A stretch of 64,000 nucleotides of DNA from contig NC_030995.1 in NCBI RefSeq assembly GCF_000149955.1, positions 806,001 through 870,000 on the forward strand. The letters run 5' to 3'. The notes below the pieces were generated by a model that saw nothing but the letters and a program-made list of their open reading frames with translations, was not told the DNA's origin and searched no databases. Of this stretch, positions 33,751 to 44,663 are shown piece by piece; the first letter of the stretch is position 1, and each line of letters starts with the position of its first letter. Origin of the DNA: Fusarium oxysporum f. sp. lycopersici 4287. Lineage: Eukaryota > Ascomycota > Sordariomycetes > Hypocreales > Nectriaceae. The position numbers were made by a program, and so were the translations under genes.

Positions 33751-33945
33751 TTAGCCGAAGTAGTTCAGGAATACATCCACGTCAGGGGCGGCTGACATGA
33801 TGACCACTTTCAGATCAGAAAGCAGTGGCAAGGCACCCTTCAGTAGTGCCAGAAGTAGATCTGTTGGTATGGTGCGCTCGTGGGCCTCATCAATGATGAC
33901 AAACTCAGTGGTGTACGAAGGAGGGTAAGGGAGGGGGTAAGCCAT
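33751..33945 (-). pseudogene. DEAH-box helicase motif II/III fragment
   Basis: Minus-strand frame with FVIIDEAHERTIPTDLLLAL, then LSDLKVVIMSAAPDVDVFLN and YFG. Motif II (DEAH-ERT) is intact; motif III reads SAA instead of the family SAT, and the following T/L-D is replaced by PD. The frame ends in a stop right after NYFG, where helicases continue. Upstream there is no motif I. Together with 32216..32430 it suggests one broken helicase gene in minus orientation. Confidence 0.65.
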
Positions 33946-34881
33946 TGATATGCCCCATCATGAAACCCATAAGCGTTCCAAGGCAGAGAGGTTATGAAAC
34001 CCAAGACGCGATCCGAAATGACAGAGATCCTCTGGTAGCTCACGCATGAGCCTAGGGCGATTTTGACCAGATTATCTTTAGCGCTCTGGTTTAAGGCTTG
34101 GGGTTTTATTCTTCTTAAGGCCTGCTTTGGCGTTTAGAGACGGTGGCCCTCTTGTCGGTAGCAGGAGGCTCTGGCGATGGAGTTGGCTTGGTAGGGAATC
34201 AAGTCTATGCTCTGGGGTTAGCAAATCAGCAAATACACTTCGGGATCAACATATTACTGAATAAAATACAACAGATCAGTTCCCGCAGCTGCGTTTTAGA
34301 GGAATCGGAATTGATCTCGGATCGATCGCTCGTGACCCTTCCAAATTGTTGAGAGGGGTTGGAGCTGTAGCTTCTATGCGCCATGTGGCAGGAGCGGTGG
34401 TAGGAGAACCAGGTTTCGTGTTGATAGGAGCAAGGTCAAATGAATGGGAGGGTCGAGATTCCTCCCACTGATGAAGCGGCTCCAACGGCAGTGTGGTAGG
34501 TGGTCTCGTCAGTGTTTTCGTAAGCCCCCCTGTGGACTGCGGCCTGAGTGACAATGTTGAATGTAACTCGTCAGCTTCGCCAACTGAGGGTAAGCAACGG
34601 CAAGCTGTGTTCAAAGCCACCCAAGTATACTCGAGCTTTCCTCCGATGAAGTGGTGCCCCACAAGACGACTGGCCCTCATAAGGTGCATACCGGGGAGCC
34701 TGTTGAGTACCCACGGGGGCGTGGAAAAAGGTCTATCTCGGGATCGAACAAGATGTCCCCTGATTTAAACACAAGCTCCTATGGGCACCTTCAGAGATGT
34801 CATCCCTCTGATGAAGAGAAGACGATTGCAGTAGGTCCCCCCAGCTTTCAGCACTTTGGCGAAGTTGACGAGGCTGCATTC
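33946..34881. other. No intact gene
   Basis: A 137-codon minus frame (34276..34689) rich in Pro/Thr/Ser and overlapping plus frames have no family features. Likely more decayed sequence between helicase and clathrin remnants. Confidence 0.45.
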
Positions 34882-35282
34882 AATTGACGAGCTCCAAGTC
34901 ATTCTGTCCCTTGGAAGAGGCAACACAGGCCAAGTTAGGATCGCGCTCCTCATAGCATTTTCCAATAGTAAGCGTATCGTACTGGTCGTTCTCTTTAAGG
35001 AACTTTCTGGGTTGTTGTTTGAGTCAATATAGATCTTGGCGAGGGCGCTGAACTGAAATTGAGATCGCGCTTCTCACAGTACTTTCCGATAGTGAGTGTG
35101 TCGTAATGGTCGTTCTCTCCTGGTTATTGTTGGAGTCAATATAGATCTTGGTGAGGGCACTGAACCGAAATGAAGATCGCGCTTCTCACAGTACTTTCCG
35201 ATTGTGTCGTAATGGTCGTTCTCATTGAGGAGCTTCTCCGGGTTATTATTAGAGTTGATATAGATCTTGGCGAAGAGCTTCA
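34882..35282 (-). pseudogene. Clathrin heavy-chain fragment in three tandem diverged copies
   Basis: On the minus strand the same clathrin heavy-chain block occurs three times. Copy 1 (35175..35282) reads [18 protein letters not shown] then [14 protein letters not shown]. Copy 2 (about 35062..35165) reads [10 protein letters not shown] but has lost bases. Copy 3 (about 34939..35055) reads [12 protein letters not shown], has one base missing in the following Lys codon, then [16 protein letters not shown] and DPNLACVASSKGQNDLELVN before a stop. Clathrin heavy chain has this block ([27 protein letters not shown]) once. The copies are 113 and 123 bp apart, in different frames and with frameshifts, so no functional product is expected. 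Confidence 0.75.
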
Positions 35283-37157
35283 AAAATGCGTCGGAGAGGA
35301 AGGGGAAGAGGTATGCAGCCATCAATAGCGTAGCACTACCAGACGCAGGACTGTAGCCATGTTGTAGGACGAGACATCTTCGGGACCCCATTTTTTGCAA
35401 TCCATGAGGGTTCGCGTTCATTCGGTGTGACTTCAGAGGTCTTGTCTTTGCGGACTTTAGGTTCTTGCAGTTCATGAGGTTCTCGCGTTCCGTCAGGGTG
35501 ATCCAAAAAGCCTATTTGCCAACGGGTATATGTAGCGCCGAAGAGACACATAAATTTTCGTCGTGGTAAATATTGCTGATAGAAGCTGACAAGTTCGTCT
35601 CGTAAAGTGGAAAAAAAGTGATGATGTTATGGCATGGCGGTCAATCGAAGGACGATGATCCGAAATAGATAAATTGAGTGCATAGAGACGAAGTAGGAGA
35701 AATAAAAGCAAGATATCCAAGCCCCCCCATCAATAGCTTTCTGTTGGTAGATGCAGGCGAATTGTCGTCGTGAGGAAAACGATGAGAATGGTGTTGTAGA
35801 AGGAAAGACAGAGATAATATCAATAGAGGTGGGAGTAGCGGCAGGTCGGGGATAAGGAGTGGATAAAAGGAGAGTATAAAATCGAAGGAATGAGAACGAA
35901 TAATGCGGTGTGAAATTCGCTATTTAGTATTCTGTTGATAGATGCAGGCGATGGTCGTCGGGAGAAGGAAGATGAGGGTGGTGTTGTGGTGGGGAGACGA
36001 GCCCCACTCCAAAGTAATCGTCTTCACAACGCCATTCGCAACTTGGGGGCCGGTGAGGATGCCGTACGGAGTTTTCGGCGCAGCTTGAAGTGAGCTTATC
36101 CTTTTCTTAAGTATATAATGTGGATGTTTCACGGGCAAGTCCTAAAGATACACCGTGTCAAACATCGAAGAGAAGGACTTCGTTTAGGGTACCTTCGTCA
36201 CGACTAAACTCATTGAAGAGACTTTCAGCCAAGCACTAGGTGTCGGAAGGTTCCATGTTGTCAGTTTTCTGTCAGGTCATTTCGTTGTTGATGATCGTTA
36301 TCTGAGAGTTAAAGGAAGTCGAAAATAGATAAACAAGGTACTGGATGTACCGAATTGAATGATGAGGAAACAGGCTAGAGTGTCTGTACATAAACCTCAA
36401 TGTACAACCCGTTTCAATAGAGCTATATTCTCAGTTAATCTGTAAGGTATCAATAGATGGCACTGAATTAGCTGTTCACTTCAGAAAAGGCCAAACCATC
36501 ATGACAAGCCCCAATGCCAGATCGATTGGCGCATCAAAAGAACTGAGACTTGGTCACAGCCCACAGATATCAACACTCACATTGAAGGTAACGCCTGTTC
36601 TGATGCATGTATTAGATGGCCTGCATCATGGCTCCATGCTCATTGGAAAACTGAAACAGCGAAAGCCCCGGGGGCGGGTTTGTCGGATGAGTCTGTTTCA
36701 GGTCATCGTCCCCGGGATTCGTTGGCTGAGAATGGTGACGAGACGTGTAGGGGTTCAACTTCCATACTCCCGAGGTGACTCATCTGAACTCGCCGGCTTC
36801 CAAATTCGTGACGTTGGCCATCAGATGGCTATATCTGACACAACCGCTTCAACCAGACTCACATAGTAGCATTAGTTTCGGACTAGAGGGCCGACAGAAC
36901 TCCAGTTTCCTGCAGCTCTCGAGTTCCTATGAGATTAATCTTGAGGCTCTTTCTTTTCCATACAGCTGGAGCGCGCGGCACACATACACAAATAATGGGA
37001 CTTCAGATTACATCCCATGATCAGAGCGTGTTTGGTCACGATATACTCAGCCCAGTCAATACTTCAAGACCATTAAGAGAGCATGCAGAGTTCTCCTGAT
37101 TCACGAACTTGGATAGCGAACTTAACTAGAAAAACAAGAGAAACAAGACAAAAAGAT
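35283..37157. other. Gene-poor stretch with small coding-like frames
   Basis: Minus frames at 35336..35551 ([20 protein letters not shown]) and 35920..36138 (YGILTGPQVANGVVKTITLE) look coding-like but are short and match nothing recognised. A plus frame at 36501..36866 has no features. A duplicated segment is listed separately. Confidence 0.4.
35738..35984. repeat. Diverged direct duplication (about 60 bp)
   Basis: 35738..35802 and 35930..35984 share TTCTGTTGRTAGATGCAGGC, then GTCGTCG and GGTGTTGTRG, with substitutions between. Both copies are in the same orientation about 190 bp apart. Origin unknown. Confidence 0.6.
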
Positions 37158-37277
37158 TAGTCGATCTGGGATTCGAACCCAGGTTAAGATCAAGCTCCAG
37201 TTGCGCTCCCCCCTGGGGGCCCAGAGGGGGGCGCAACCAGATTGACTGATCCGGTCATACCACTAGACCAATCGACC
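37158..37277 (-). tRNA. tRNA-like locus with GC-rich hairpin insert (possible tRNA pseudogene)
   Basis: Read on the minus strand: acceptor GGTCGAT pairs with ATCGACT (one G-T pair), D-arm GTCTAGTGGTATGAC, and a perfect T-arm CTGGG-TTCGAAT-CCCAG. Between D- and T-arm are 16 nt, then a near-perfect GC hairpin (TTGCGCCCCCCTCTGGG..CCCAGGGGGGAGCGCAA), then CTGGAGCTTGATCTTAAC. GATCA/TGATC or GGATC/GATCT could form the anticodon stem. Neither leaves a standard 7-nt loop with T33 and a sensible anticodon, so amino-acid identity is not assigned. It is either an unusual intron-bearing tRNA or a decayed one. Confidence 0.5.
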
Positions 37278-38356
37278 TGTGTTGAATTGTTATTGATATC
37301 GCTGTGTTTCTGATATATTTAAGCATACCTAAAGCTAGCCTTAAGCGGGCTTTCCAGTTCCAGGCCCCTTCGTTGTTAAGCAGTGTTGGCACTGCTGGCA
37401 CGTGAGAGAGATGAAAGAAGCCCGCGCGTCGCCATGCGTTCAATGTATCCCTCATGTGGTGATGTACGCTTTTCTGTTGCTTCACATTTTTGATATCTTC
37501 ATTTAGCTTTCGTTGAGAGACTGTTTGTGCATCGTCGACATCCCGAACCAGAATTCGACAATCATCTCACACGGACACAACCAAAGAGCCAACTTGGACT
37601 TGCTCCTCAAGGCTTCAAACAATATTCCCCTTGGAACAGAAAAAAAGTTCATCCGAAACAACACATGTGGTTCCGTTCGCACGGTCAGGAGGAGCTTCCC
37701 ACCTCTGGGCTGGAAGCTTGACCATAGACTTAGACCTACCATATTCAATAAACAGATTCACATATCGACAGCAACCAGCCTCCGCGCAAGCATTAACAAG
37801 TGAAGAACATCTAGTTTCTATATGTTGTTTCCGCACCGACCTGGACTTTCAACCCCTAATAGTGATACCGGTAAAACGTTACATCCCAGCAACGAAACAC
37901 GAACGCAACATACATAAACACGGGTAGCGCATCCCCCCAAAGCCAACAGATCTTTTCATCAACAAACAATCTTAACTATTGCGTCTCTGCGTTGGCTCCC
38001 TGCTATAACTAGCATGGGATTTCCAGGCAACACCACGTGGAGGTGCAGAGTCCGACTTCGTCACCCTACCCCGAAGGGCCCCTCTTGGCTGATTTATCTT
38101 CAGATAGAATCGCACTGAGGGTATCTCTTTCTCGTGAGAGTCCAAGATCTTTCTGAAGCTCAAGAGCAACAGGCAATATCTCCTTCCCAGAGGGCACGAA
38201 GATCTTTCCCATCCGAAGATGAGGCAATTCTTATGACGAGGCACAAGACTTTCCCAAACATAAAGAATGAGGCGTATTCCTAAACATACGATAAGAACTT
38301 GAAAGGCATTTGAACGATACCTATAGGGACCAGGACGTCACACCAGGAGTGGTAGA
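37278..38356. other. Intergenic, about 1.1 kb
   Basis: Between the tRNA-like locus and the 3' end of the 592-residue gene. Several 60-98 codon frames overlap on both strands (37513..37927) but none has family features. Confidence 0.5.
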
Positions 38357-40185
38357 TCATTCCTCATCCTCGCCGTCATCCTCTGGAAGAGGGCCACACG
38401 CTTCGACTCTAATTGACTTATTCCTGAAATAGGAGATGTCCAAGAGCTTAATCCCGGGATGGGTCGTGTTGGCAAAAGGATCAGGCTGAGTGATGGCAGG
38501 GCCGCCATCGAGAGACCAGCGCAACCCGCGAGGATACTCTTCGGAGAAGAAGGTGACCCAAAAGCTGAGTTTAGTACTCAACCGTTTGAAGTCTTCGTCT
38601 GCCCGAAGTTGTTTGATCTCGTCGAGCCTGGGAAGGGCACGAGCGTGCTCGGCAGGCTTCTTCGGATCGAATCGACTGGCCTCGACTTGGCGGGCCTCGA
38701 AGGAGTTGAGGAGGGCGTCGTACTTGGAGAGTAGCTGTGCTCTCTTGGTAGCATGACCTCTCTTCTGGCCATCGTTAAGCGCCATTCGTTTGCGCGGAGG
38801 AGAATCAGAACGCGATGGCCTGCTTCTCTTGGTCGCCAGTATCTTTGGAAGTTCCTGGGTTTGAAAGAATTGAAGGATGGGGTAAAGGGGACTGTAGCCT
38901 TTCTCACTCACCGCAGACTTGATTCTGTCAGCAAGCCCGGGTTCCTTCTTGATCAGTGCAGGGAAGCACTCCAGTACCAGCTCGACAGAGCAGATCTTGT
39001 GCTCTGCATTCTCTTTGGTCATGAGGGCATTGTACATGTCTCGGTCAGTAATCTTTCCGACCTGCGATGTCACATTAGCCCACAAGCGCCTGGTAGTAGC
39101 ACCAGCCTTGTATTCGAAATAACCATAGTTGAGGACAGGGACCCCAGCAAGTTCGTAACCTGCATTGTATAGCAAGTCCCAAACTGCCCCAACATTGGCC
39201 TTCTTGTTGGCGAAGCTAAACTGGCCGTGAAACGTCCAGAAGATCACCTTTTGTATATTGCCAGCTGAATCGCGAGCAATATAAATACGTGGGGACTTTT
39301 CCCACATCTTTGTCTGGACGTCGAGTTCCAAGTATTCTAGCGTTAGCCCAAGAGACTTACATATCCCTTTCAAGGCTGGGAACACTTCTTTGCCCACGGC
39401 AAAGATAAACCTGTCGTCCTTGACAAGCTCCTTGGTGAGGTCGATACAAGCTTGCCAGATTGCTGGCCACTGCTCTTTGTAAGTCTCCTCCCACTCGGGG
39501 CCTGTTACCTTATATGGGACTCTAATAGGAATCAAGTCCAGAGTCTTGAGATCCCTCCTCATCCCATTCTTGATCTGATATATGTTAGTGATATTCAAGA
39601 CATCGATTGGAAAGCTGAACTTACCGACTGCACTTTCAGACTGGCACTGCCTGGGTCCATAACGTGCGAGAAGATCTTATGGGGGGAGGTGTCGGTAGGG
39701 TAGTGCCAGAGGAATGTGGCTCTGGACTTAAGGGGGCCTGAGGGCGCTGCCATCTCGTCGATAGCAACTTGGCCATTGGAGGCGGAGGCGACCTTTGTGC
39801 GAAAGTCCCTCCATATCCTCGTCATATCGTGACAATGGGTATGCCAGTCGGCTCTATCATTGTCAGCAGCAAAAGCGTCGATGGGGACGAGAGACTCATG
39901 AGGGTCCTCTGTCTCGCCATCGACGAAAGCAATAAGCTCCCGCTTAAGGGGGCAATCTTCAATAACAGAGAGTGCCAGTGCCCTATAGGATGAGACAGAT
40001 GTCTCAATACCTAATGTTCGGGCAGTCTTACCAACAGCTTCTTTGAGCTGTACACCCTCTGTATCTAAAATAATGTCAGCAGCACCAGCGCCCACGGGAG
40101 GCACTGGGACAGGAGGAGCTCGGCGCACTAACCCAAGCTGGCCATCGATGGCCACGAGACGTGTCTGACGACCAGAGGAAGCCAT
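38357..40185 (-). CDS. Hypothetical protein, lineage-restricted, 592 residues
   Basis: Two exons joined at a phase-0 intron (39575..39624; GTAAGT donor, CTAAC branch), giving SLKVQS-IKNGMRRDLKTL. The N-terminus is Val/Pro-rich (RRAPPVPVPPVGAGAA). The central part has regular helical and beta patterns, including PRIYIARDSAGNIQKVIFWT and FHGQFSFANKKANVG. A basic nuclear-localisation-like stretch KRSRPSRSDSPPRKR lies near 450. The C-terminus is acidic (EDDGEDEE). No signal peptide, membrane segment or recognised domain. It stands alone in a gene-poor region and its promoter side holds an inverted-repeat element (40306..40432). Gene reality is supported by splice signals and an uninterrupted frame; function unknown. 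Confidence 0.75.
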
Positions 40186-40305
40186 TGCTGCTGTTGTCTT
40201 TGTGAAAATTTGAAGATTGAAGATTGATGGAGCTTGTGATGAATGAAAGTGGAAAAGTTTGCCAGGACCCTGGAGGTTAAGACGGCCTGTCCATTGGACA
40301 TTCAG

Positions 40306-40432
40306 TTGGGAAGGAGTGCTCTTGCCTTCTCACTCAACAAGTGGTTTGATTGGTGAGGGCAGCTCTCATCGGAGCGCAAGCTCCTTCCCTCATGAGCCTC
40401 ATTTGTTGGGGAGAGCGAGCATTCCTTCCCAA
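40306..40432. repeat. MITE-like inverted repeat
   Basis: TTGGGAAGGAGTGCTC at 40306..40321 is complementary with one mismatch to GAGCATTCCTTCCCAA at 40417..40432. Weaker complementarity continues inward (CAACAAGTGG against CCTCATTTGTTG). The whole 127 bp can fold as a hairpin. No obvious target-site duplication was confirmed. Confidence 0.6.
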
Positions 40433-42323
40433 TCGGGACGGACATGCTCAGGAAACCTAAGGCAACAGGATTTCTCTGCATCTAATGGAAAGCGCATCAT
40501 TTACTTGCGTGAAGTAAGTACCTAAGTAGGTAGTAGTTATGACGAGAAAATCTTAGTATTTTCCAAGAGTTGCAATTTCACGGCGAGTAGGTGAAGATGA
40601 GGATTTTGGCATCTGTCTGTATCTAACAGGGGAGTTGACAACGACGAACCCATATCGAAGAGACGGGCCCTGGATGAGAATCAGCATCAATACAGACCCA
40701 TGAAATCTCCACAACTAGCCAACACAGGGGAATGGAAGATCCAGCTTCAAAAGAACAAAGAAATTAAATTAAATGATAATCAGTTACGATACATATATAT
40801 CAGTCTCAACTGCGCGCATGTAAGTTCAAAAGAGACAGGGTACCTTAGCTGAGATTAAATTAGCAGAGCATCGGCTCTCTCGTCTCAGTTGAACTTGTCT
40901 CTTCCTCTACCGAATGGAGAATCCCCAGAAGTACTTCTTTGACCCGTCAGAAGATACTTGTGATGACACATCAGAACTGAGAGAGCTCGAGCCGGACATC
41001 TATGTCGGTTGACACGCAGCATCATTTTTCAGTGCATCGGCTCCTTTTTATAGGTAAGTATTATCTACTAAGTAGGTACACACCCATAGTCCAGTACAAC
41101 CGGCGCAGCTTGGCCGACTAATAAGGCACGAGGAGAATGCACTGAAGTGACACTATGCAATATATGATGGGTGTATTGTTTTGAAGTTGTCCCCAGAATT
41201 AGTATTTACGCACCGTCGTTCCCCCATCAGCATATCGTCTCAAATCTATGACTGGACCTTGTCCAACCGGTGAAGTCGTAGCTTAGCTTGCCTTCCTTTT
41301 GCAAAAAGCCTACTTTTCAAGTGCATGCTGAAGCATTTGCGCAGGAAATTCGCCCATGTCAAAAAAACATACAAGCATACGCTCCCAGGTCATTCAATTA
41401 GACTGTTGACCAGACAATAAATTCAGAATTAAGGTAGCCTGAAAGATCTGGGTAACAATGTCATTTGTCGCTACAGCAAGCAAGATATCATGAGCGTCAA
41501 TGTTAGATTGCACCTCACTTTCAGAACGCTGTTACCATTCATACCAACGACTTTACAAATCATCTCCCAATGGTACAACCCATGTCGAAGTCTTCGATAA
41601 TTTTCGATGATTGGCTCAAGATCTGTCGTTGTTGATCATGAACTCCACTTCAGCCCTACCCACCCATACTTGAACGGCTTTGCCCGGGTTGTGAGCTAAG
41701 AAATTGCACAATAATTGCCTAAAAGGGACTGGGCACGATTCAATCTCGAATGTGGCTGGATGTCGACAATTCCCGTTCTCAAAATTAAAGCCTTGGGCAT
41801 TGGAGGGTTCGAACTAGTGCCCTTCCATCCATGAAGCCAGGAACTCCATCAAGTTGTGGAGTTCAAGGTTGCAAAATATCACTTTCTATATTCGCGCCTC
41901 TAAGACAGTATCCACCTCTCTAGATAGCTTACCTGCATTTTTTTGTCCTGGATATATCTGCCTCCGTGTCGGAAGTCCATGAGGGTCCTAATGAGTCTTT
42001 CTGGGCTTGCTGTTCATGTGTGACCAGCAATCCTGGCCACATCTTTCTGGGTGAGATTAAATAACAACCTAATGGATCGTCTCATTTGAGGATGCGAATG
42101 TATTAGACAGTGACATGAATAATACTGATGGTTGCAAGTGCATTTGATCCGACAAATGAAAAAGACGTAGTTGATACGATGTAACATTTTCTTTTATTGT
42201 TACTCTTTTCCTAGACATCGTCTGGGTATGTTCCCAAATAGTAAAAAGGGCCACTCATATATGTTATCTAATATTGAACTATGATAAAAGAAATAATATA
42301 GATGTATTTAAACCTTCTTACAT
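40433..42323. other. Intergenic, no gene recognised
   Basis: Long non-coding stretch becoming AT-rich after about 41.3 kb. A GTTCGAA at 41808 was checked as a tRNA T-arm but has no stem. No frame with features. Confidence 0.5.
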
Positions 42324-43106
42324 ACTTTTGGTATCTTTGCCTCTTTATAAAGTGAAAAGAAGTAATATATAAAAAGAACTATGGCTTTTATCTGTCTTTC
42401 TTTGCCTCTCTTTATTTTCAGTAAATATTGATCGCACGCCATGTCTTTTTTGCCGTGATTCACTCGCGACAGGAAGGAACAGTCACCGAGTCTTGGTCTA
42501 ATAACCACATCGGTGTGTTACTTCCCCCTTGTTGACACCAAATGTAAGCGACAACTCCTCTTGATCCACTGGATGTGATGCTTACGATGGAGAGGTGAAA
42601 TGTTCAGTAAGACTCATACCTTTGCGAGTTTCTTTGAACTGTTTGAATACATGAAAGTCAGCAGAAACTTTCTTCCACATACGAAAACCCCCATTGCATA
42701 AATAAATTGACGATATTGGCACAATGAATACCGTGGTCATCAACTTGAGGTATGATAAGGTTGGCCCATGCCCCATATTTTAACCTTACCCCACGATCGA
42801 CCGTTTGAACCGCATGGCGCAAGCCTGGATCTCTTCACTGACGGAAGGTCCATACCTTTACCGAAACAAATGAGCATCGCCCAAGAGTCAGTTTGACCTC
42901 CCTCCCAAATCATGCATGAATGCTCCCCACAAGCAAGACTCGGACACGTTGTCTGATGTTGAGTTATCGGCAAAGTAATTATGTTTCTATATCCAAACCT
43001 CGCGATGCACTTTTGGTGTTTTCGCCTCTCAAGTAGGAAAGAGCGACACATAGAACTACGCTTCTCGTCTTCTTCTTTCTTTGCTTCTCTTTGTTTTCGG
43101 CAAATT
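42324..43106. repeat. Diverged direct duplication, one copy AT-enriched
   Basis: 42324..42427 and 43009..43106 both start ACTTTTGGT, share GCCTCT, AGAACTA, a CTTTCTTTGCYTCTCTTT tract, and end CAGTAAA / CGGCAAA. Many differences are C-to-T and G-to-A with the left copy AT-richer. The 197-codon minus frame over the right copy (42740..43333) owes its Lys/Arg/Glu run to this pyrimidine tract and is not called a gene. Confidence 0.5.
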
Positions 43107-43737
43107 TTAAAGATGTGGTCCAATATACCAAGAAGATTTTTTGGCGAGGCGTTTTTATTTGGCGTCTTCGTGGCCTCTACGTGAACAATGCTTCTCTGAA
43201 ATGAAAGATCATACTCTCGGAACCTATAAGCTTCACGTAGATACCAGGCATTCCTCAGAAACTGGTCTTCTTTTAATAAAAAAGCAAGATCGCCGGGGTC
43301 TCTGGGAGGACTCGAGACATTACCTTGCAGCAATCAATTTATGTTCAATTTCTCTTCATCGTTTCTGATTATATTTCTTGGCAGAAACAATCCTGAGGCT
43401 TTCATAAATAGATAGGTTCATCTCCCACACTTCATGTCATACATGAGCGTGTAGTCGAGACCTCACTCCCAACACAAAGGGAAACTTGGGAGGGCCCAAA
43501 ATGGCTTTCAGATCAGAAAGAATCCAGGCACCAGAGTGTAAAATTTGCAATGCTTTTAACCCCAGCCGTTCAAAGGACATTGCACAGTAACACCGTGTTT
43601 CACACCAATACCTCACACATGCACTTTCAAGAAGGCCTCAAAGTGACGACAATAATCCTTTCACTTTTTAAATCTAGGTATTCCGGCACTTACGAGTTTT
43701 GAAAACACGAGTTCGAGGTCTCTGCTGGGTTATCCCT

Positions 43738-43869
43738 AGGGAGCAAGAAAACTTCTGATGTTAAACCAGGGTGCCAATATAGACTAGTCTAAAGCCTCTC
43801 TAAGATATACTAAACTTACTTGAGTCTTTTCATCACTTAGGGAATAGGTCCTAAGTTTTCTTGCCTCCC
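43738..43869. repeat. Small inverted-repeat element
   Basis: GCAAGAAAACTT at 43743..43754 is exactly complementary to AAGTTTTCTTGC at 43853..43864. Flanking GGGA/TCCC extend the arms with a 1-nt bulge. The element is about 130 bp, the size of a MITE; its inner part has CTAAA/TTTAG-type words. No transposase nearby. Confidence 0.55.
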
Positions 43870-44663
43870 CTTGGTTGTGAGGCTATGCTTGGGCACCAGC
43901 ATGAGCCATGAATGAGGCCAGCTAAACACGCCCTACCCTGTGGAAGAGTGAGGCGAGCGCAATTACTTGATAAAAGCTTAGGGACGTTCTTGTCAGGGTC
44001 CTATCGCAAAGAATTCTAATAATTTACTTTATTTATGGCATTACTATCGATAAAATATGTTCAGGTCTGGGCATAGGTCTTTACATGTGAGCTCGTGTAA
44101 GTGATGACTCTTGCTCACTCTGGTCCAATCATAGTGTGGAAATGCATCGCCACGCTCATTCACGCATCTTCACTGCCTAGTCTGTGACTGATTTTCACGT
44201 TTATTTTCATTTGCAATGTTACTCATTCAACTACTTTCCTTGTTGGGAGTTGGGGTTTAAATATCTGCCTTCACCCACCAGTATCGATACAAGCACTGTG
44301 CTCGGTACAGCAGCATGTTCCCGATGCCCACAAACCATCAACGTCCTCGCACCTAAAGGGCGATCGTTCATTTACCTCAGGCGGCAGAACTCTCGTATTC
44401 TGATCTGCGATGACATATCCTCGAGAAGCCATTCGAAAAGGCTGACATTCCCTGCTAATACTCTAACCAGAAAACAGGATGACAAAAGCCTTTCCTTCTC
44501 AATGTCAAGAATCGACCAACGAAGGACCAAGAACAAAATAAAAATGTCTTACATTACCTCAGGCTATTTCCTGATACTTAGTCATTCTTGGAGTCGAGAC
44601 TTTAGGGTATCAGAGCAACTGAAGAAGGAGGGAATCCCGTCGAGTGACGGACGAGCCCTCCGC
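43870..44663. other. Intergenic
   Basis: 3' side of the C2H2-like gene. A 166-codon plus frame at 44184..44684 has no family features and overlaps the end of that gene antisense; not called. Confidence 0.5.

Noticed and set aside
41790..41880. GGTTCGAAC as a possible tRNA T-arm
   Set aside because: No complementary T-stem or acceptor stem on either strand.
42740..43333. 197-codon minus-strand frame
   Set aside because: Its Lys/Arg/Glu run reflects a duplicated pyrimidine tract; no family features or splice partners.
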